A DNA stretch of 64,000 bases from Christensenellaceae bacterium Phil1 (GCA_001940855.1 MSGS01000047.1:1-64000), one strand, 5' to 3'; counted from the first letter of the stretch, positions 19,201-27,777 are shown. Numbers and translations are program-made. Notes: a model not told the origin generated them from the letters alone.

Positions 19201-19882
19201 AAAATGTCGTGTGGCGGCAATGGTCGGACCAGTAGGTATCCACCACGCGGATTTCGGTAATCGTGGGGTCACGATGCTCATCATCGCGGAAATAGCCCTG
19301 CAAATATTGCAAATCGTCCAAATCCATTGCAAGCCCCAATTCATCACGCAGCGTATCAAGCGCCGCGCCGTTCATGGCAATAAAGCCCTCTATGGTGCGG
19401 ACTGTGGTGGGGATATCATATTCCATTTGCAGCGTTTGCGGCAGCGCAAGCGATGCTTCACGGCTTTCCACAGGGTTGATTACATATTTTTTTATGGCCG
19501 CGGTTTGTTCTTCCGTCAGCGTGCCTTCCAAAACATACACCCGCGCTGTACGCACAACGGGGCGTTCCCCCTGCGACAATATCTGGATGCACTGTGCGGC
19601 GGAGTCCGCCCGCTGATCGTACTGACCGGGCAGATACTCCACGGCAAAAACGGTGCCTCCCTCCGGCGGGTCATAGCTCACGGTATCGAGCTGCGGCTCG
19701 GAAAGCACAGTTTTTACGGCGTAGTCGAACAGCCCCCGACTGATATTCTCTAAATCATAGCGATTAAGCAGCCTAATCCCCGTTAACGAACGAATGCCGA
19801 GGAATTCCCGCAAATCCCCCAACAGGGCGCGGGCTTCGTTTGCCAACGCTTCTTTCTTTTCTACATATACTCTATAAACCAT
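16208..19882 (-). CDS. purL: Phosphoribosylformylglycinamidine synthase, single-chain PurL with glutaminase domain
   Basis: 1224 residues from the ATG at 19882, preferred because GGGAG precedes it and it leaves a 17-base gap after purD. Step 4 of purine synthesis: FGAR plus glutamine and ATP to FGAM. N-terminal PurS-like region, then two AIRS-type ATP domains (F-K-N-E-T-H-N-H-P near 330, G-G-K-D-S near 810), and a C-terminal class I glutaminase with the Cys in L-G-I-C-N-G-F-Q and the His/Glu in S-H-G-E-G. The long fused form makes separate purQ and purS unnecessary. Last gene of the pur operon. Confidence 0.96.
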   Translation of the reverse strand: MVYRVYVEKKEALANEARALLGDLREFLGIRSLTGIRLLNRYDLENISRGLFDYAVKTVLSEPQLDTVSYDPPEGGTVFAVEYLPGQYDQRADSAAQCIQILSQGERPVVRTARVYVLEGTLTEEQTAAIKKYVINPVESREASLALPQTLQMEYDIPTTVRTIEGFIAMNGAALDTLRDELGLAMDLDDLQYLQGYFRDDEHRDPTITEIRVVDTYWSDHCRHTTFSTHIDHVEIHDAAVQAAYERYIAARVEVYGAEKAEKRPQTLMDIATIGAKVLKKRGLLPELDESEEINACSIHVTATVDSEEQDWLLMFKNETHNHPTEIEPFGGAATCIGGCIRDPLSGRAYVHQAMRVTGAGDPRVSLDKTLPGKLPQRKLCQTAAAGYSSYGNQIGLATGHVAELYHEGYIAKRLECGAVVAAAPAYNVRRECPAPGDAIILLGGRTGRDGIGGATGSSKSHNLKSLSTMASEVQKGNAPEERKLQRLFRNGAVTRLIKRCNDFGAGGVSVAIGELADGLHIDLDAVRKKYEGLDGTELAISESQERMAVVVAPEDAEAFIAAANAENLEAYQVAVVTKEPRMVMEWNGAVIADLSREFLNTNGAVKHAAVRVAEKERAELARPRFSSLRDMAASLKCASRRGLSERFDSTVGAGSVLMPFGGKTQRTPAQAMAAVFPVLPGQATDQASVMAWGCDPEQTSVDPYIGAYNAVYTSMAKLVAAGADYKKAYLSFQEFFEKLRNEPERWGKPFSALLGTVDAQLELGAAAIGGKDSMSGTFLDLDVPPTLISFAVAPLKTGEVLSPEFKEAGHPVYLFSGADTESLKAAWEALHTLALNGKVRAAWAVENGLSEAAMNMSFGNRIGFAAENMSIDWNTLLPGSVVAELTEDTAHAVRIGVTTAGPVVRIADDSATVSELLALNEGVLESVYPSRTAEDAAEVPTLSAPSVIRAAPKVGVAVPKVLIPVFPGTNCEYDSARAVKRAGLEPEIMVLNNRSAQDVAESIHRFAGAARNSQIIFIPGGFSGGDEPDGSAKLITAFFRNPEVRDATMDLLKKRDGLMLGICNGFQALIKLGLVPYGEIIDANENCPTLTFNTIGRHQSRLVRTRIASNRSPWLAGTQVGDIYTVPVSHGEGRFLCSDELVRKLAANGRIATQYVDENGVPGMDIDVNPNGSVWAIEGITSPDGRILGKMGHSERIADGLYKNVDGRYDMKLFQSAKEYFNI

Positions 19883-19899
19883 ACCTGCGCTTGCTCCCT

Positions 19900-21171
19900 T
19901 CATTGTTTAAGCGCTTCAAGCGCGCGCCTGCCGATATCACGCCGATAAAACGCATTTTCAAATTGTACGCTCTCCACCCGCTCATAGGCTTTTTCAACGG
20001 CGCTTTTCAAATCCGCTGCCGTGGCGGTAACGCCAAGCACCCGTCCGCCGCTCGTCAGCAGGCGGTCATTCTCCCGCTTTGCCCCCGCCACATAGGTATT
20101 GGCGGCGGTTTCGGCGGGCATGGTTATGGCAAAGCCCTTTTCATAATGCTCCGGATAGCCGCTTGAGGCCATTATTACGCAGCATGCGGCTCCATCGGAA
20201 AATTTGACCTCCGTATCCGCCAGCGTACCGTTGCGGCAGGCGCACATTATTGTAAGCAAGTCACTTTCAAGCAGGGGCAGAACAACCTGCGTTTCAGGGT
20301 CTCCGAAGCGGCAGTTGTATTCAATTACCTTTGGGCCGTTTGGCGTAAGCATCAGCCCGAAATACAGGCAGCCGCGGAATGTACGGCCTTCCGCGTTCAT
20401 GGCGCGCACGGTTGGCAGGAAAATCGTTTCCATGCATACGCGCGCGATATCGTCCGTATAGTACGGATTCGGAGCCACGGTGCCCATTCCGCCCGTATTC
20501 AGCCCCTTGTCATCATCGTACGCCCGTTTATGATCCATTGACGAAACCATTGGAACAACCGTATTGCCATCGGTAAAGGCCAGCACGGAAACCTCAGGCC
20601 CCGTCAAAAATTCCTCCACCACCACCCTGCTGCCGCTGCTGCCGAAGGCGCGGTTCAGCATTATGGTCTCCACGGCGGAAACGGCGTCATCGCGCGTTTC
20701 GGCAATAAGCACGCCCTTGCCCAACGCAAGGCCGTCCGCCTTTACCACCACGGGCAAAGGACAGGTTTTAACATAATCCATTGCGGCGGCTGCATCGGTA
20801 AACACCCGATAATCCGCCGTGGGTATAGCGTACTTTTTCATCAGCTCCTTGGCAAATACCTTGCTGCCTTCGATTATTGCCGCATTTGCCTTGGGGCCGA
20901 AGCATGGTATTCCCGCGGCTTCCAGCGCGTCCACCGCGCCCAGTACCAAAGGATCATCGGGCGCAACCACGGCAAAGCCGATATCGTGGGCTTTTGCAAA
21001 TGCCACCTGTGCCGGGATATCCTTTGCACCTATTTCCGCAACGCACACGGCATCGGCGGCAATACCGCCGTTTCCGGGAACGCAATAGATAGTCTCCACT
21101 TTGGGATTCTCTTTTAATTTTCTGACGATGGCATGCTCACGGCCGCCGCCTCCTATTACCAGAATGTTCAT
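19900..21171 (-). CDS. purD: Phosphoribosylamine-glycine ligase
   Basis: 423 residues from the ATG at 21171, after GGGAGGG; the longer frame has no site. Joins glycine to phosphoribosylamine with ATP (step 2). N-terminal G-G-G-G-R-E-H-A, ATP-grasp domain with V-V-K-A-D-G-L-A-L-G-K-G-V near 135, and G-M-G-T-V-A-P near 235. Full length for the family. Between the AICAR formyltransferase gene and purL. Confidence 0.96.
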   Translation of the reverse strand: MNILVIGGGGREHAIVRKLKENPKVETIYCVPGNGGIAADAVCVAEIGAKDIPAQVAFAKAHDIGFAVVAPDDPLVLGAVDALEAAGIPCFGPKANAAIIEGSKVFAKELMKKYAIPTADYRVFTDAAAAMDYVKTCPLPVVVKADGLALGKGVLIAETRDDAVSAVETIMLNRAFGSSGSRVVVEEFLTGPEVSVLAFTDGNTVVPMVSSMDHKRAYDDDKGLNTGGMGTVAPNPYYTDDIARVCMETIFLPTVRAMNAEGRTFRGCLYFGLMLTPNGPKVIEYNCRFGDPETQVVLPLLESDLLTIMCACRNGTLADTEVKFSDGAACCVIMASSGYPEHYEKGFAITMPAETAANTYVAGAKRENDRLLTSGGRVLGVTATAADLKSAVEKAYERVESVQFENAFYRRDIGRRALEALKQ

Positions 21172-21264
21172 AGAGCCCTCCCTTAATATCATAAATTGGT
21201 ATGCAGCCGCGCCAATGCTATGCAAAAGCTGCACGGCAGCGGATATTTGAAGCCTTGCGGCGGC

Positions 21265-22443
21265 TTAATGATGGAACAGCCTCGCGCCCGTAAATACCAG
21301 CACCATTCCGTATTTATCGGCCGTGGCAATCACATTATCGTCGCGGATGGAGCCGCCAGGCTCGGCAATATAACATACGCCTGACTTCCTTGCCCTTTCC
21401 ACATTGTCGCCAAACGGGAAGAACGCATCGCTGCCGACCGTTACGCCGGACTGTGCGGCAATCCACGCCTTCTTTTCCTCTGCGCTCAGAACATCGGGGC
21501 GCGCCTTGAATATGCCTTGCCACGCGCCGTCCGCCAGCACGTCCTCATATTCATCGGATATATAAACGTCTATGGCATTGTCCCTATCGGGGCGGCGTAT
21601 ATTTTCAACGAATTGCAGCCCAAGCACCTTTGGATGCTGGCGCAGATACCAGTTATCCGCCTTTTGCCCCGCAAGGCGCGTGCAATGGATGCGGCTCTGC
21701 TGACCCGCGCCAACACCTATGGCCTGACCGTCCTTAACATAGCAGACGGAGTTAGATTGGGTATATTTAAGCGTTATTAGGGCCACAATCATATCTATTT
21801 TTGCGGCCTCCGGCAGCGCTTTGTTTTCGGATACAATATTTTTCAGCATATCCTTATCTATAACAAGGTCGTTGCGGCCCTGCTCAAACGTAATGCCGAA
21901 CACATCCTTATGCTCCGTAGCGGCGGGAACATAGCTTGGGTCTATCCGAACCACATTGTAGCTGCCCTTCTTCTTTGTTTTAAGTATTTCCAGCGCCTCG
22001 TCGGTATAGCCGGGGGCGATTATGCCGTCGGAAACCTCGGCCTTCAGGTACATGGCTGTGGCGGCATCGCAAACATCCGACAGAGCGGCCCAGTCGCCGT
22101 ATGAGCAAAGGCGATCGGCCCCCCGCGCGCGGATATAGGCGCAGGCAATTGGCGAAAGCTCGGCAGCGGGATCGACAAAATATATCCTTCTGTCCACCTC
22201 GCTAAGAGGCAGGCCCACGGCGGCGCCGGCGGGCGAAACATGCTTGAAGCTGGCAGCGGAGGGCAGACCGGTTGCATTCTTCAGCTCCTTTACAAGCTGC
22301 CATGAGTTAAGCGCATCAAGTAAATTTATATAGCCGGGCTTTCCGTTCAAAACGGTAAACGGCAGGTCGGAGCCATCCTTCATGAAAACCTTGGAAGGCT
22401 TTTGATTGGGATTGCAGCCGTATTTCAGTTCCAATTCATTCAT
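21265..22443 (-). CDS. purH: AICAR formyltransferase, stand-alone (PurH C-terminal domain only)
   Basis: 392 residues. It carries the AICAR transformylase motifs (S-F-K-H-V-S-P-A-G-A-A near 65, G-A-G-Q-Q-S-R near 255, D-A-F-F-P-F-G near 345) but no N-terminal IMP cyclohydrolase domain, so it does step 9 only: AICAR plus 10-formyl-THF to FAICAR. Step 10 must be done by another protein, and the next upstream gene is a PurO-type IMP cyclohydrolase. This split replaces the usual bifunctional PurH. Confidence 0.92.
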   Translation of the reverse strand: MNELELKYGCNPNQKPSKVFMKDGSDLPFTVLNGKPGYINLLDALNSWQLVKELKNATGLPSAASFKHVSPAGAAVGLPLSEVDRRIYFVDPAAELSPIACAYIRARGADRLCSYGDWAALSDVCDAATAMYLKAEVSDGIIAPGYTDEALEILKTKKKGSYNVVRIDPSYVPAATEHKDVFGITFEQGRNDLVIDKDMLKNIVSENKALPEAAKIDMIVALITLKYTQSNSVCYVKDGQAIGVGAGQQSRIHCTRLAGQKADNWYLRQHPKVLGLQFVENIRRPDRDNAIDVYISDEYEDVLADGAWQGIFKARPDVLSAEEKKAWIAAQSGVTVGSDAFFPFGDNVERARKSGVCYIAEPGGSIRDDNVIATADKYGMVLVFTGARLFHH

Positions 22444-22458
22444 ATCTATATGCTCTCC

Positions 22459-23091
22459 TTAATCGCCAAGATTCTTGTTAAACAGGCGTACTTCGCCGTT
22501 CACATTTGTATAAAGGGATACTTTATTGTCCGCGTTCAGTGCGGCCCATACCTCATCAGGCTTCGGAACAGTAACCTCCATAGGCTCACCCGTGAACGTC
22601 GGCAATGGGCTTCCGTCGCCCTGATAGGTGCTTATAAAATAGCCTTTGCCCTCATCCGCGCCCTCGTAGCAGAAGAATTCCCTAAGGCAGCGCCCATTAT
22701 TGCGCTTCAAAATGGATAACTCAAATGAACCGTCTGCATTAAGCACGGCGGAAATGCGGGGCGTAAAGTTAGGGGAGTCCGGCTCGTATTCGCGCTTCAT
22801 AAGCCCCCTGCGAAAGTCGCCGCAGGCACATATGGTATCAGTCTGGTCGCCATTGGTTACAACAAGCGCGTCCCCCAGCTTCCTTACCGGATGATAGATT
22901 ATAAGGCTTGGGTCCTCAAGCTTGGCAGCATCATGCGCCTCGGTACGGATACCGTCATCATTCGGGGCAAATATGCGGTTGCGGCTGTTTGCGCTGCGAC
23001 CCATTATGAAATAATAAACAAGGTTTTTGCTTACAAGTATGCCCCGGCCGGGGTAGGGATTTTCCCGCAGAAAAGTAATAAAATCAAGCAT
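22459..23091 (-). CDS. purO: IMP cyclohydrolase, PurO-type
   Basis: 210 residues. Two ATGs lie six bases apart; the second (23091) is chosen because the AAAGGAG site is seven bases from it and almost touches the first. The sequence (N-P-Y-P-G-R-G near 10, the G-R-S-A-N-S-R-N-R segment near 32, a central T-N-G-D-Q-T-D) fits the IMP_cyclohyd family (PF07826), known from archaeal PurO and some bacteria. It closes FAICAR to IMP and complements the stand-alone formyltransferase next to it. Its start overlaps the end of purN. Assignment rests on motif pattern and context. Confidence 0.85.
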   Translation of the reverse strand: MLDFITFLRENPYPGRGILVSKNLVYYFIMGRSANSRNRIFAPNDDGIRTEAHDAAKLEDPSLIIYHPVRKLGDALVVTNGDQTDTICACGDFRRGLMKREYEPDSPNFTPRISAVLNADGSFELSILKRNNGRCLREFFCYEGADEGKGYFISTYQGDGSPLPTFTGEPMEVTVPKPDEVWAALNADNKVSLYTNVNGEVRLFNKNLGD

Positions 23092-23701
23092 TGCCATTCT
23101 CCTTTACGATTTGTTCCGAAACCATTTCCGCCGCGCGGGGCAATAGCTGCCATTCCGCCTGCTCCATTACCCGCCGCTGGAGTGTTTCGGGCGTATCATC
23201 CGGCAAAACGTCCACCGCTTTTTGCAGCAGAATGCGCCCGCCGTCCAGAACTTCATTCACAAAATGCACCGTTGCACCCGTCACCTTTACGCCCGCCGAA
23301 AGAGCGGCTTTGTGTACCTTAAGCCCGTACATGCCCGCTCCGCAGAAGGAGGGTATAAGCGACGGATGCACATTAAGTATGCGTGACGGCCAGCGGGAAG
23401 TAAAATTCGCGCTGAGTATGGTTAAAAAGCCCGCCAGAACAATCAGGTCAATTTCATGCTCCGCAAGCAGACAGGATAAAGCCTCCTCAAAGGCCTCCTG
23501 ACCGCCGCACAGCTTAGGCGATAAGGTCTTGGCGGGTATATTGGCATTTGCCGCCCGCGTAAGTGCATATGCTCCCGCGTTTGAGGATACCACAAGCGCT
23601 ATTTGACCATGCGGCAGCAGTCCCGCCGCCTGCGCGTCCAGCAATGCCTGTAAATTTGTGCCGCCGCCCGAAACCAGCACGGCAATCTTAGCTTTTTTCA
23701 T
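23084..23701 (-). CDS. purN: Phosphoribosylglycinamide formyltransferase
   Basis: 205 residues from the ATG at 23701 (AAAGGAG upstream). Transfers formyl from 10-formyl-THF to GAR (step 3). N-terminal S-G-G-G-T-N-L-Q-A-L phosphate-binding loop, N-V-H-P-S-L-I-P near 105 with the catalytic Asn/His, and H-F-V-N-E-V-L-D-G-G with the catalytic Asp. Overlaps the PurO-type gene by eight bases. Confidence 0.95.
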   Translation of the reverse strand: MKKAKIAVLVSGGGTNLQALLDAQAAGLLPHGQIALVVSSNAGAYALTRAANANIPAKTLSPKLCGGQEAFEEALSCLLAEHEIDLIVLAGFLTILSANFTSRWPSRILNVHPSLIPSFCGAGMYGLKVHKAALSAGVKVTGATVHFVNEVLDGGRILLQKAVDVLPDDTPETLQRRVMEQAEWQLLPRAAEMVSEQIVKENGNA

Positions 23702-23753
23702 AGTCGTTTTCTCCTTTGCCGACAGCCGCAAGCCGGCGCGGCTTTGGGTGCGT

Positions 23754-24791
23754 TCAGGCCAAGACTATCTTTTCGCCGCCATGGACGATTTCGCCGCAAG
23801 CATAAGCGTCTATCCCCTCAGCCTTCAATGCGGAAAGCGCCGCATCGGCGGTATTCGGGCTAACGACCATCACCATGCCCACGCCCATATTGAAGGTATT
23901 GAACATATCGTGTTCGTCTACGCCGCCCTGCTTCTGCAACAGGCCGAATATGGCGGGCGTTTTGAGGGAGGCCCTGTTGATTTTTGCACAAAGGCCGTCG
24001 GGTATGCAGCGGGGAATATTTTCATAAAAGCCGCCGCCGGTAATATGGCTGATGCCCCTAACATCCGCGGCTTTAATGCAGCGAAGCACGGGCTTAACAT
24101 AAATTACTGTAGGACGCAGCAGCGCCTCGCCCAGCGTTTCGCCAAGCTCGTCATAGTATTTGCCAAGGTCGGCTTTTTCCACGTCAAACACCTTGCGTAC
24201 AAGCGAATAGCCGTTGGAGTGGAAGCCCGATGAGGGCAGCGCAAGCACCACGTCCCCCGCCGCCATGCGGCTTGAATCGATTAGCTTAGGCTTGTCCACA
24301 AGCCCAACTGTGAAGCCCGCCAAATCATAGTCGTCAGCGGCCATCATGCCCGGATGCTCGGCCGTTTCGCCGCCGATCAGGGCGCATCCCGCCTGAACGC
24401 AGCCCTCCGCAACGCCAGATACGATTGCCGCAACCTTTTCGGGCACGTTCTTCCCGATGGCTATGTAATCAAGGAAAAACAGTGGCTTTGCGCCGCAGCA
24501 TATTACATCGTTTACGCACATGGCCACGCAGTCTATGCCGATGGTATCATGCCTGTTCATAAGCTCTGCAATGCGCAGCTTGGTACCCACGCCATCGGTG
24601 CCGGATACGAGTATCGGCTCCGTCATGCCGTCAATGTTCGGGGCAAACAGGCCGCCGAAGCCGCCGATATCGGAAACCACGCCCGGGATATAGGTGCGCT
24701 GAACGTCTGCGCGCATGAGCTTAACGCCCTTGTAACCGGCGGTTATGTCTACGCCGGCTGCCGCGTATGCGGCGGAGCTGGATTTTTCCAT
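23754..24791 (-). CDS. purM: Phosphoribosylformylglycinamidine cyclo-ligase (AIR synthetase)
   Basis: 345 residues from the ATG at 24791. Converts FGAM to AIR with ATP (step 5). Characteristic V-S-G-T-D-G-V-G-T-K near 60, G-G-E-T-A-E near 140 and H-I-T-G-G-G-F-Y-E-N-I-P-R near 245. Five bases after the purF-like gene. Confidence 0.96.
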   Translation of the reverse strand: MEKSSSAAYAAAGVDITAGYKGVKLMRADVQRTYIPGVVSDIGGFGGLFAPNIDGMTEPILVSGTDGVGTKLRIAELMNRHDTIGIDCVAMCVNDVICCGAKPLFFLDYIAIGKNVPEKVAAIVSGVAEGCVQAGCALIGGETAEHPGMMAADDYDLAGFTVGLVDKPKLIDSSRMAAGDVVLALPSSGFHSNGYSLVRKVFDVEKADLGKYYDELGETLGEALLRPTVIYVKPVLRCIKAADVRGISHITGGGFYENIPRCIPDGLCAKINRASLKTPAIFGLLQKQGGVDEHDMFNTFNMGVGMVMVVSPNTADAALSALKAEGIDAYACGEIVHGGEKIVLA

Positions 24792-24796
24792 ATCAA

Positions 24797-26221
24797 TCAT
24801 TCCTTTCCGTTCCAACAGTATGTACAAACCTTCTCAGGATCTATGCCTATGGCCTCCATCACGCCGTCAAGAGACTGATAGCCGAGAGAATCAAAACCAA
24901 GCTTTTCACATATGGACTTCAAAAGGCATTGTCCGCGCTCCGTGGTGGAATCGGCATATTCGTCAAGATGCATATGCCCCTCGTCCCCTTCCAGCTCCTG
25001 CACCATGCGCCGTGCAAGCAGCTCCATATCGGAATTGCCGCGGGAGAAGTTCAAATATTTACAGCTATACATAATTGGCGGGCAGGCGGAGCGCATATGA
25101 ACCTCCTGCGCGCCGGACTCATAGAGAAAATCAACCGTTTCCCTAAGCTGTGTGCCGCGGACAATGGAATCATCAACAAGCAGCAGCTTCTTACCCTGTA
25201 TCAGTTCGGGCACGGGTATCTGCTTCATCTTGGCAACCTGATTGCGAACGTCCTGATTTGTAGGCGTAAACGAGCGGGGCCAGGTCGGAGTGTACTTCAC
25301 AAAGGGGCGTACAAACGGCTTGCCGCTGCGGTTGGCAAAGCCTATGGCGTGCGGCACGCCGGAATCCGGCACGCCTGCCACATAGTCAACCTTCGGCAGC
25401 CCTCCGCGCGCAATTTCATTGCGTGCCATAATCTCGCCGTTGCGGTAGCGCATTACCTCCACGTTTACGCCTTCGTAATTGGAGTTTGGATAGCCGTAAT
25501 ATGTCCAAAGGAAGCCGCATATCTTCATATCCTTGCCCGGAGGGGAAACGGTTTTGCAGCCTTCGCTGTTCAGCGCCACTATCTCCCGCGGGCCAAGCTC
25601 ATGGGCATCCTCATAGCCCAGCTTGTGATAGGCGAACGATTCAAATGAAACGCACAGGCTGCCGTCAGGATGCCTGCCCACAAGAACCGGCAAACGCCCA
25701 AGCCTATCCCTTGCGGCCAAAATGCCGTCCTTCGTCATCAGCAGTATGGTGATGGAGCCGCGAATCATCTCCTGCGCGTACAATATGCCGTCCACCAAAT
25801 TTTCCTTCATGTTTATAAGGGCGGCTACAAGCTCCGAAACATTGACCTTTCCGTTGCTTTGCGCCATGAACTGATGTCCATGGTCGGAAAAATACGTTTC
25901 TATAAGCTCATCGGTATTGTTGATTATACCAACCGTGCATATGGCATACAGCCCCAAATGGGAGCGCACCAACAGCGGCTGCGGGTCTGTATCGCTTATG
26001 CACCCCATGCCAATATGCCCCTTAAGCTCGCGCAGGTCGCCTTCGAACTTAGTGCGGAATGGGGTGTTTTCAATATCATGAATCTCGCGGACGAATCCGT
26101 TTTCGCGCCCGTAGACAACCATTCCGCCGCGGCGTGTGCCCAAATGGGAATGGTAGTCCGTGCCGAAAAACACATCAAGTCCCACATCGCGGTGGGAAAA
26201 TGCTCCGAAAAAGCCGCCCAT
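24797..26221 (-). CDS. purF: Amidophosphoribosyltransferase homologue lacking the N-terminal catalytic Cys
   Basis: 474 residues. The C-terminal half is a standard PurF phosphoribosyltransferase (V-D-D-S-I-V-R-G-T PRPP loop near 350, E-V-H-M-R, and the C-terminal L-G-x-D-S-L-G-Y-Q-S-L-D-G). The N-terminal Ntn glutaminase domain normally begins with Cys as nucleophile; here the protein starts M-G-G-F-F-G, so Gly replaces Cys and no upstream start could supply one. Glutamine hydrolysis should therefore fail. It may use free ammonia, or a canonical PurF may exist elsewhere. It is the only PurF visible and sits in the pur operon with a one-base overlap to purC (TAATG). Similar Cys-less PurF-like proteins are, as I recall, found in other anaerobes. 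Confidence 0.88.
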   Translation of the reverse strand: MGGFFGAFSHRDVGLDVFFGTDYHSHLGTRRGGMVVYGRENGFVREIHDIENTPFRTKFEGDLRELKGHIGMGCISDTDPQPLLVRSHLGLYAICTVGIINNTDELIETYFSDHGHQFMAQSNGKVNVSELVAALINMKENLVDGILYAQEMIRGSITILLMTKDGILAARDRLGRLPVLVGRHPDGSLCVSFESFAYHKLGYEDAHELGPREIVALNSEGCKTVSPPGKDMKICGFLWTYYGYPNSNYEGVNVEVMRYRNGEIMARNEIARGGLPKVDYVAGVPDSGVPHAIGFANRSGKPFVRPFVKYTPTWPRSFTPTNQDVRNQVAKMKQIPVPELIQGKKLLLVDDSIVRGTQLRETVDFLYESGAQEVHMRSACPPIMYSCKYLNFSRGNSDMELLARRMVQELEGDEGHMHLDEYADSTTERGQCLLKSICEKLGFDSLGYQSLDGVMEAIGIDPEKVCTYCWNGKE

Positions 26222-26901
26222 TACGCAAAGAAAAGCTCGGAGAGCGTCATGGGATCAATATATTGACCATTCTTATAAACGCGCATGTTGCCGCTTGCCA
26301 CTTCGTCAATCAGCATAACGCTGCCATCTGGCGCGTAGCCGAATTCAAATTTGATATCATATAGCTCCATGCCCTTTTCCTTCAAATCATCGGCAACTAT
26401 CTGCGTAATCCTCTGGGTTTGAGACTTCAGCTCCTCATATTGCTCGTCACTCATCACGCCCAATGCAACAAGTGCGTCCTTGGTAATCAACGGATCTCCC
26501 TTAGCATCGTCCTTAAGCGTGGTCTCAACATAGTATGGCAGATCTGCGCCGGACTCGATAAGGTCGCCGTAGCGACGGATAAAGGAGCCGACGGCCTTGC
26601 GGCGGCATATAACCTCCAAGCCGTGGCCGAAAACCTTGGCGGGAAGAACCTCCATTGTGGTGTTTTTCAAATCGGCGCCGACAAAATGGGTCTTTATTCC
26701 GGCGGCGTTAATCTTTTCAAAGAAATAGATGCTCATGCGCAGGTTCACATCGCCAACACCGTCTATCGTCAGGCCCACGGCATTCTCACCCGGATCGAAC
26801 ACACCGTCTTTTCCGGTGCAGTCATCTTTGAATTTAAGCAGGTAGTTACCGTTATCCAATGCGTAAACGTCCTTGGTTTTGCCAGTGTAAACGAGCTTCA
26901 T
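26221..26901 (-). CDS. purC: SAICAR synthetase
   Basis: 226 residues. Joins aspartate to CAIR with ATP (step 7). Family motifs Y-x-G-K-T-K-D-V-Y at the N-terminus, [11 protein letters not shown] near 100, and D-I-K-F-E-F-G near 175 with L-I-D-E-V. Second gene of the pur operon. Confidence 0.96.
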   Translation of the reverse strand: MKLVYTGKTKDVYALDNGNYLLKFKDDCTGKDGVFDPGENAVGLTIDGVGDVNLRMSIYFFEKINAAGIKTHFVGADLKNTTMEVLPAKVFGHGLEVICRRKAVGSFIRRYGDLIESGADLPYYVETTLKDDAKGDPLITKDALVALGVMSDEQYEELKSQTQRITQIVADDLKEKGMELYDIKFEFGYAPDGSVMLIDEVASGNMRVYKNGQYIDPMTLSELFFA

Positions 26902-26938
26902 AATTGTACCTCCAAAATGAATTTGTTTTCGGTTTTTA

Positions 26939-27472
26939 TCAGTCTTTATCGGGCAGGCGCTTTGCCTGCATTAAGCATTGGTAATTCAGCTCCGTTTGAA
27001 GCTTTGCTTCCTTTGCGGCAATCTGCTTCGCCATATCCGCCCGCTGCGCGTCAAGCTTTGCGGATAGCGCATCGTCGTTTACGGCCAATATCTGCGCCGC
27101 AAGCACAGCGGCGTTTTTAGCGCCGTTGATGGCCACGGTAGCCACGGGTATGCCGCTTGGCATTTGAACCGTGGCAAGCAGGGCGTCCAGCCCATCCATA
27201 GCGCCGCCCTTCATGGGAATGCCTATAACCGGAAGCGTGGAATTGCCGGCAAAAGCGCCGGCTAAGTGTGCCGCCATTCCTGCGGCGCAGATAAGCACGC
27301 CGAAGCCGTTGGCGCGTGCGTTTTTGGCAAAGTCCGCAGCGGCGGCGGGAGAACGGTGGGCGCTTAGGATATGCGCTTCATAGGGGATGCCGAATGCGTC
27401 AAGCTGCTGACACGCCGCCTTTACAACAGGCCAGTCAGAGTCGCTTCCCATAACAACTGCAACTTTTTTCAT
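26939..27472 (-). CDS. purE: 5-(carboxyamino)imidazole ribonucleotide mutase
   Basis: 177 residues from the ATG at 27472 (AAGGAG upstream). Signature G-S-D-S-D-W near 9, S-A-H-R-S-P near 40 and G-M-A-A-H-L-A-G near 75 identify PurE (step 6). No purK is visible in the window. It is the first gene of the pur operon, behind a ZTP-type riboswitch and terminator. Confidence 0.95.
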   Translation of the reverse strand: MKKVAVVMGSDSDWPVVKAACQQLDAFGIPYEAHILSAHRSPAAAADFAKNARANGFGVLICAAGMAAHLAGAFAGNSTLPVIGIPMKGGAMDGLDALLATVQMPSGIPVATVAINGAKNAAVLAAQILAVNDDALSAKLDAQRADMAKQIAAKEAKLQTELNYQCLMQAKRLPDKD

Positions 27473-27497
27473 GCGATTCTCCTTATTAAAATCAAAT

Positions 27498-27548
27498 AAA
27501 AAAGGGTAAACCATTTCCCATGGTCATCCATGGAAAAAAGGTTTGCCC
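27498..27548 (-). terminator. Intrinsic terminator, expression platform of the purE riboswitch
   Basis: On the minus strand G-G-G-x-A-A-A-C-C pairs with G-G-T-T-T-A-C-C-C around an inner C-C-A-T-G-G stem and is followed by a run of Ts. Its upstream arm overlaps the 3' end of the aptamer (the C-T-G-G-G-C segment), so aptamer and terminator are mutually exclusive. Confidence 0.85.
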
Positions 27549-27618
27549 AGACGGTCGACAGTACGTATAACAGCAGGCTCCCATGTGGTGCTCCACGTTC
27601 CGTCAGTTGCCTGTGCTT
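27543..27618 (-). ncRNA. ZTP/ZMP riboswitch aptamer (pfl motif)
   Basis: On the minus strand, in order: a closing stem (CAGGC with GCCTG), the conserved A-C-T-G-A-C-G-G-A-A strand, a GTGG/CCAC hairpin, G-G-G-A-G after it, a variable linker, and a 3' domain with C-C-G-T-C-T-G-G-G-C-A that ends in the pseudoknot strand. This arrangement matches the ZTP riboswitch. Known ZTP riboswitches sense ZMP/ZTP (AICAR), which builds up when 10-formyl-folate is short, and turn on purine and folate genes. Here ligand binding would prevent the terminator and allow purE operon expression. Confidence 0.85.
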
Positions 27619-27628
27619 CAATGTTTTA

Positions 27629-27657
27629 ATTATCGCAGAACCGACGGCAAAAGTCAA
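27629..27657 (-). promoter_or_regulatory. Promoter of the pur operon
   Basis: Minus strand TTGACT (27652-27657) and GATAAT (27629-27634) with a 17-base spacer. Transcription would start about 27622, just before the aptamer, so the purine operon has its own start separate from the pyr operon. Confidence 0.75.
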
Positions 27658-27777
27658 TTCCCGACACGGCATCATGCTAAATCACAATCAATGCTTTTCA
27701 CACTTCTCCCGGCGGGATCTGCAACGGCGACTCCCGCCGAGATAGATTTTAGCCGCAGGGCTTTTGCCCCTTGCCCG

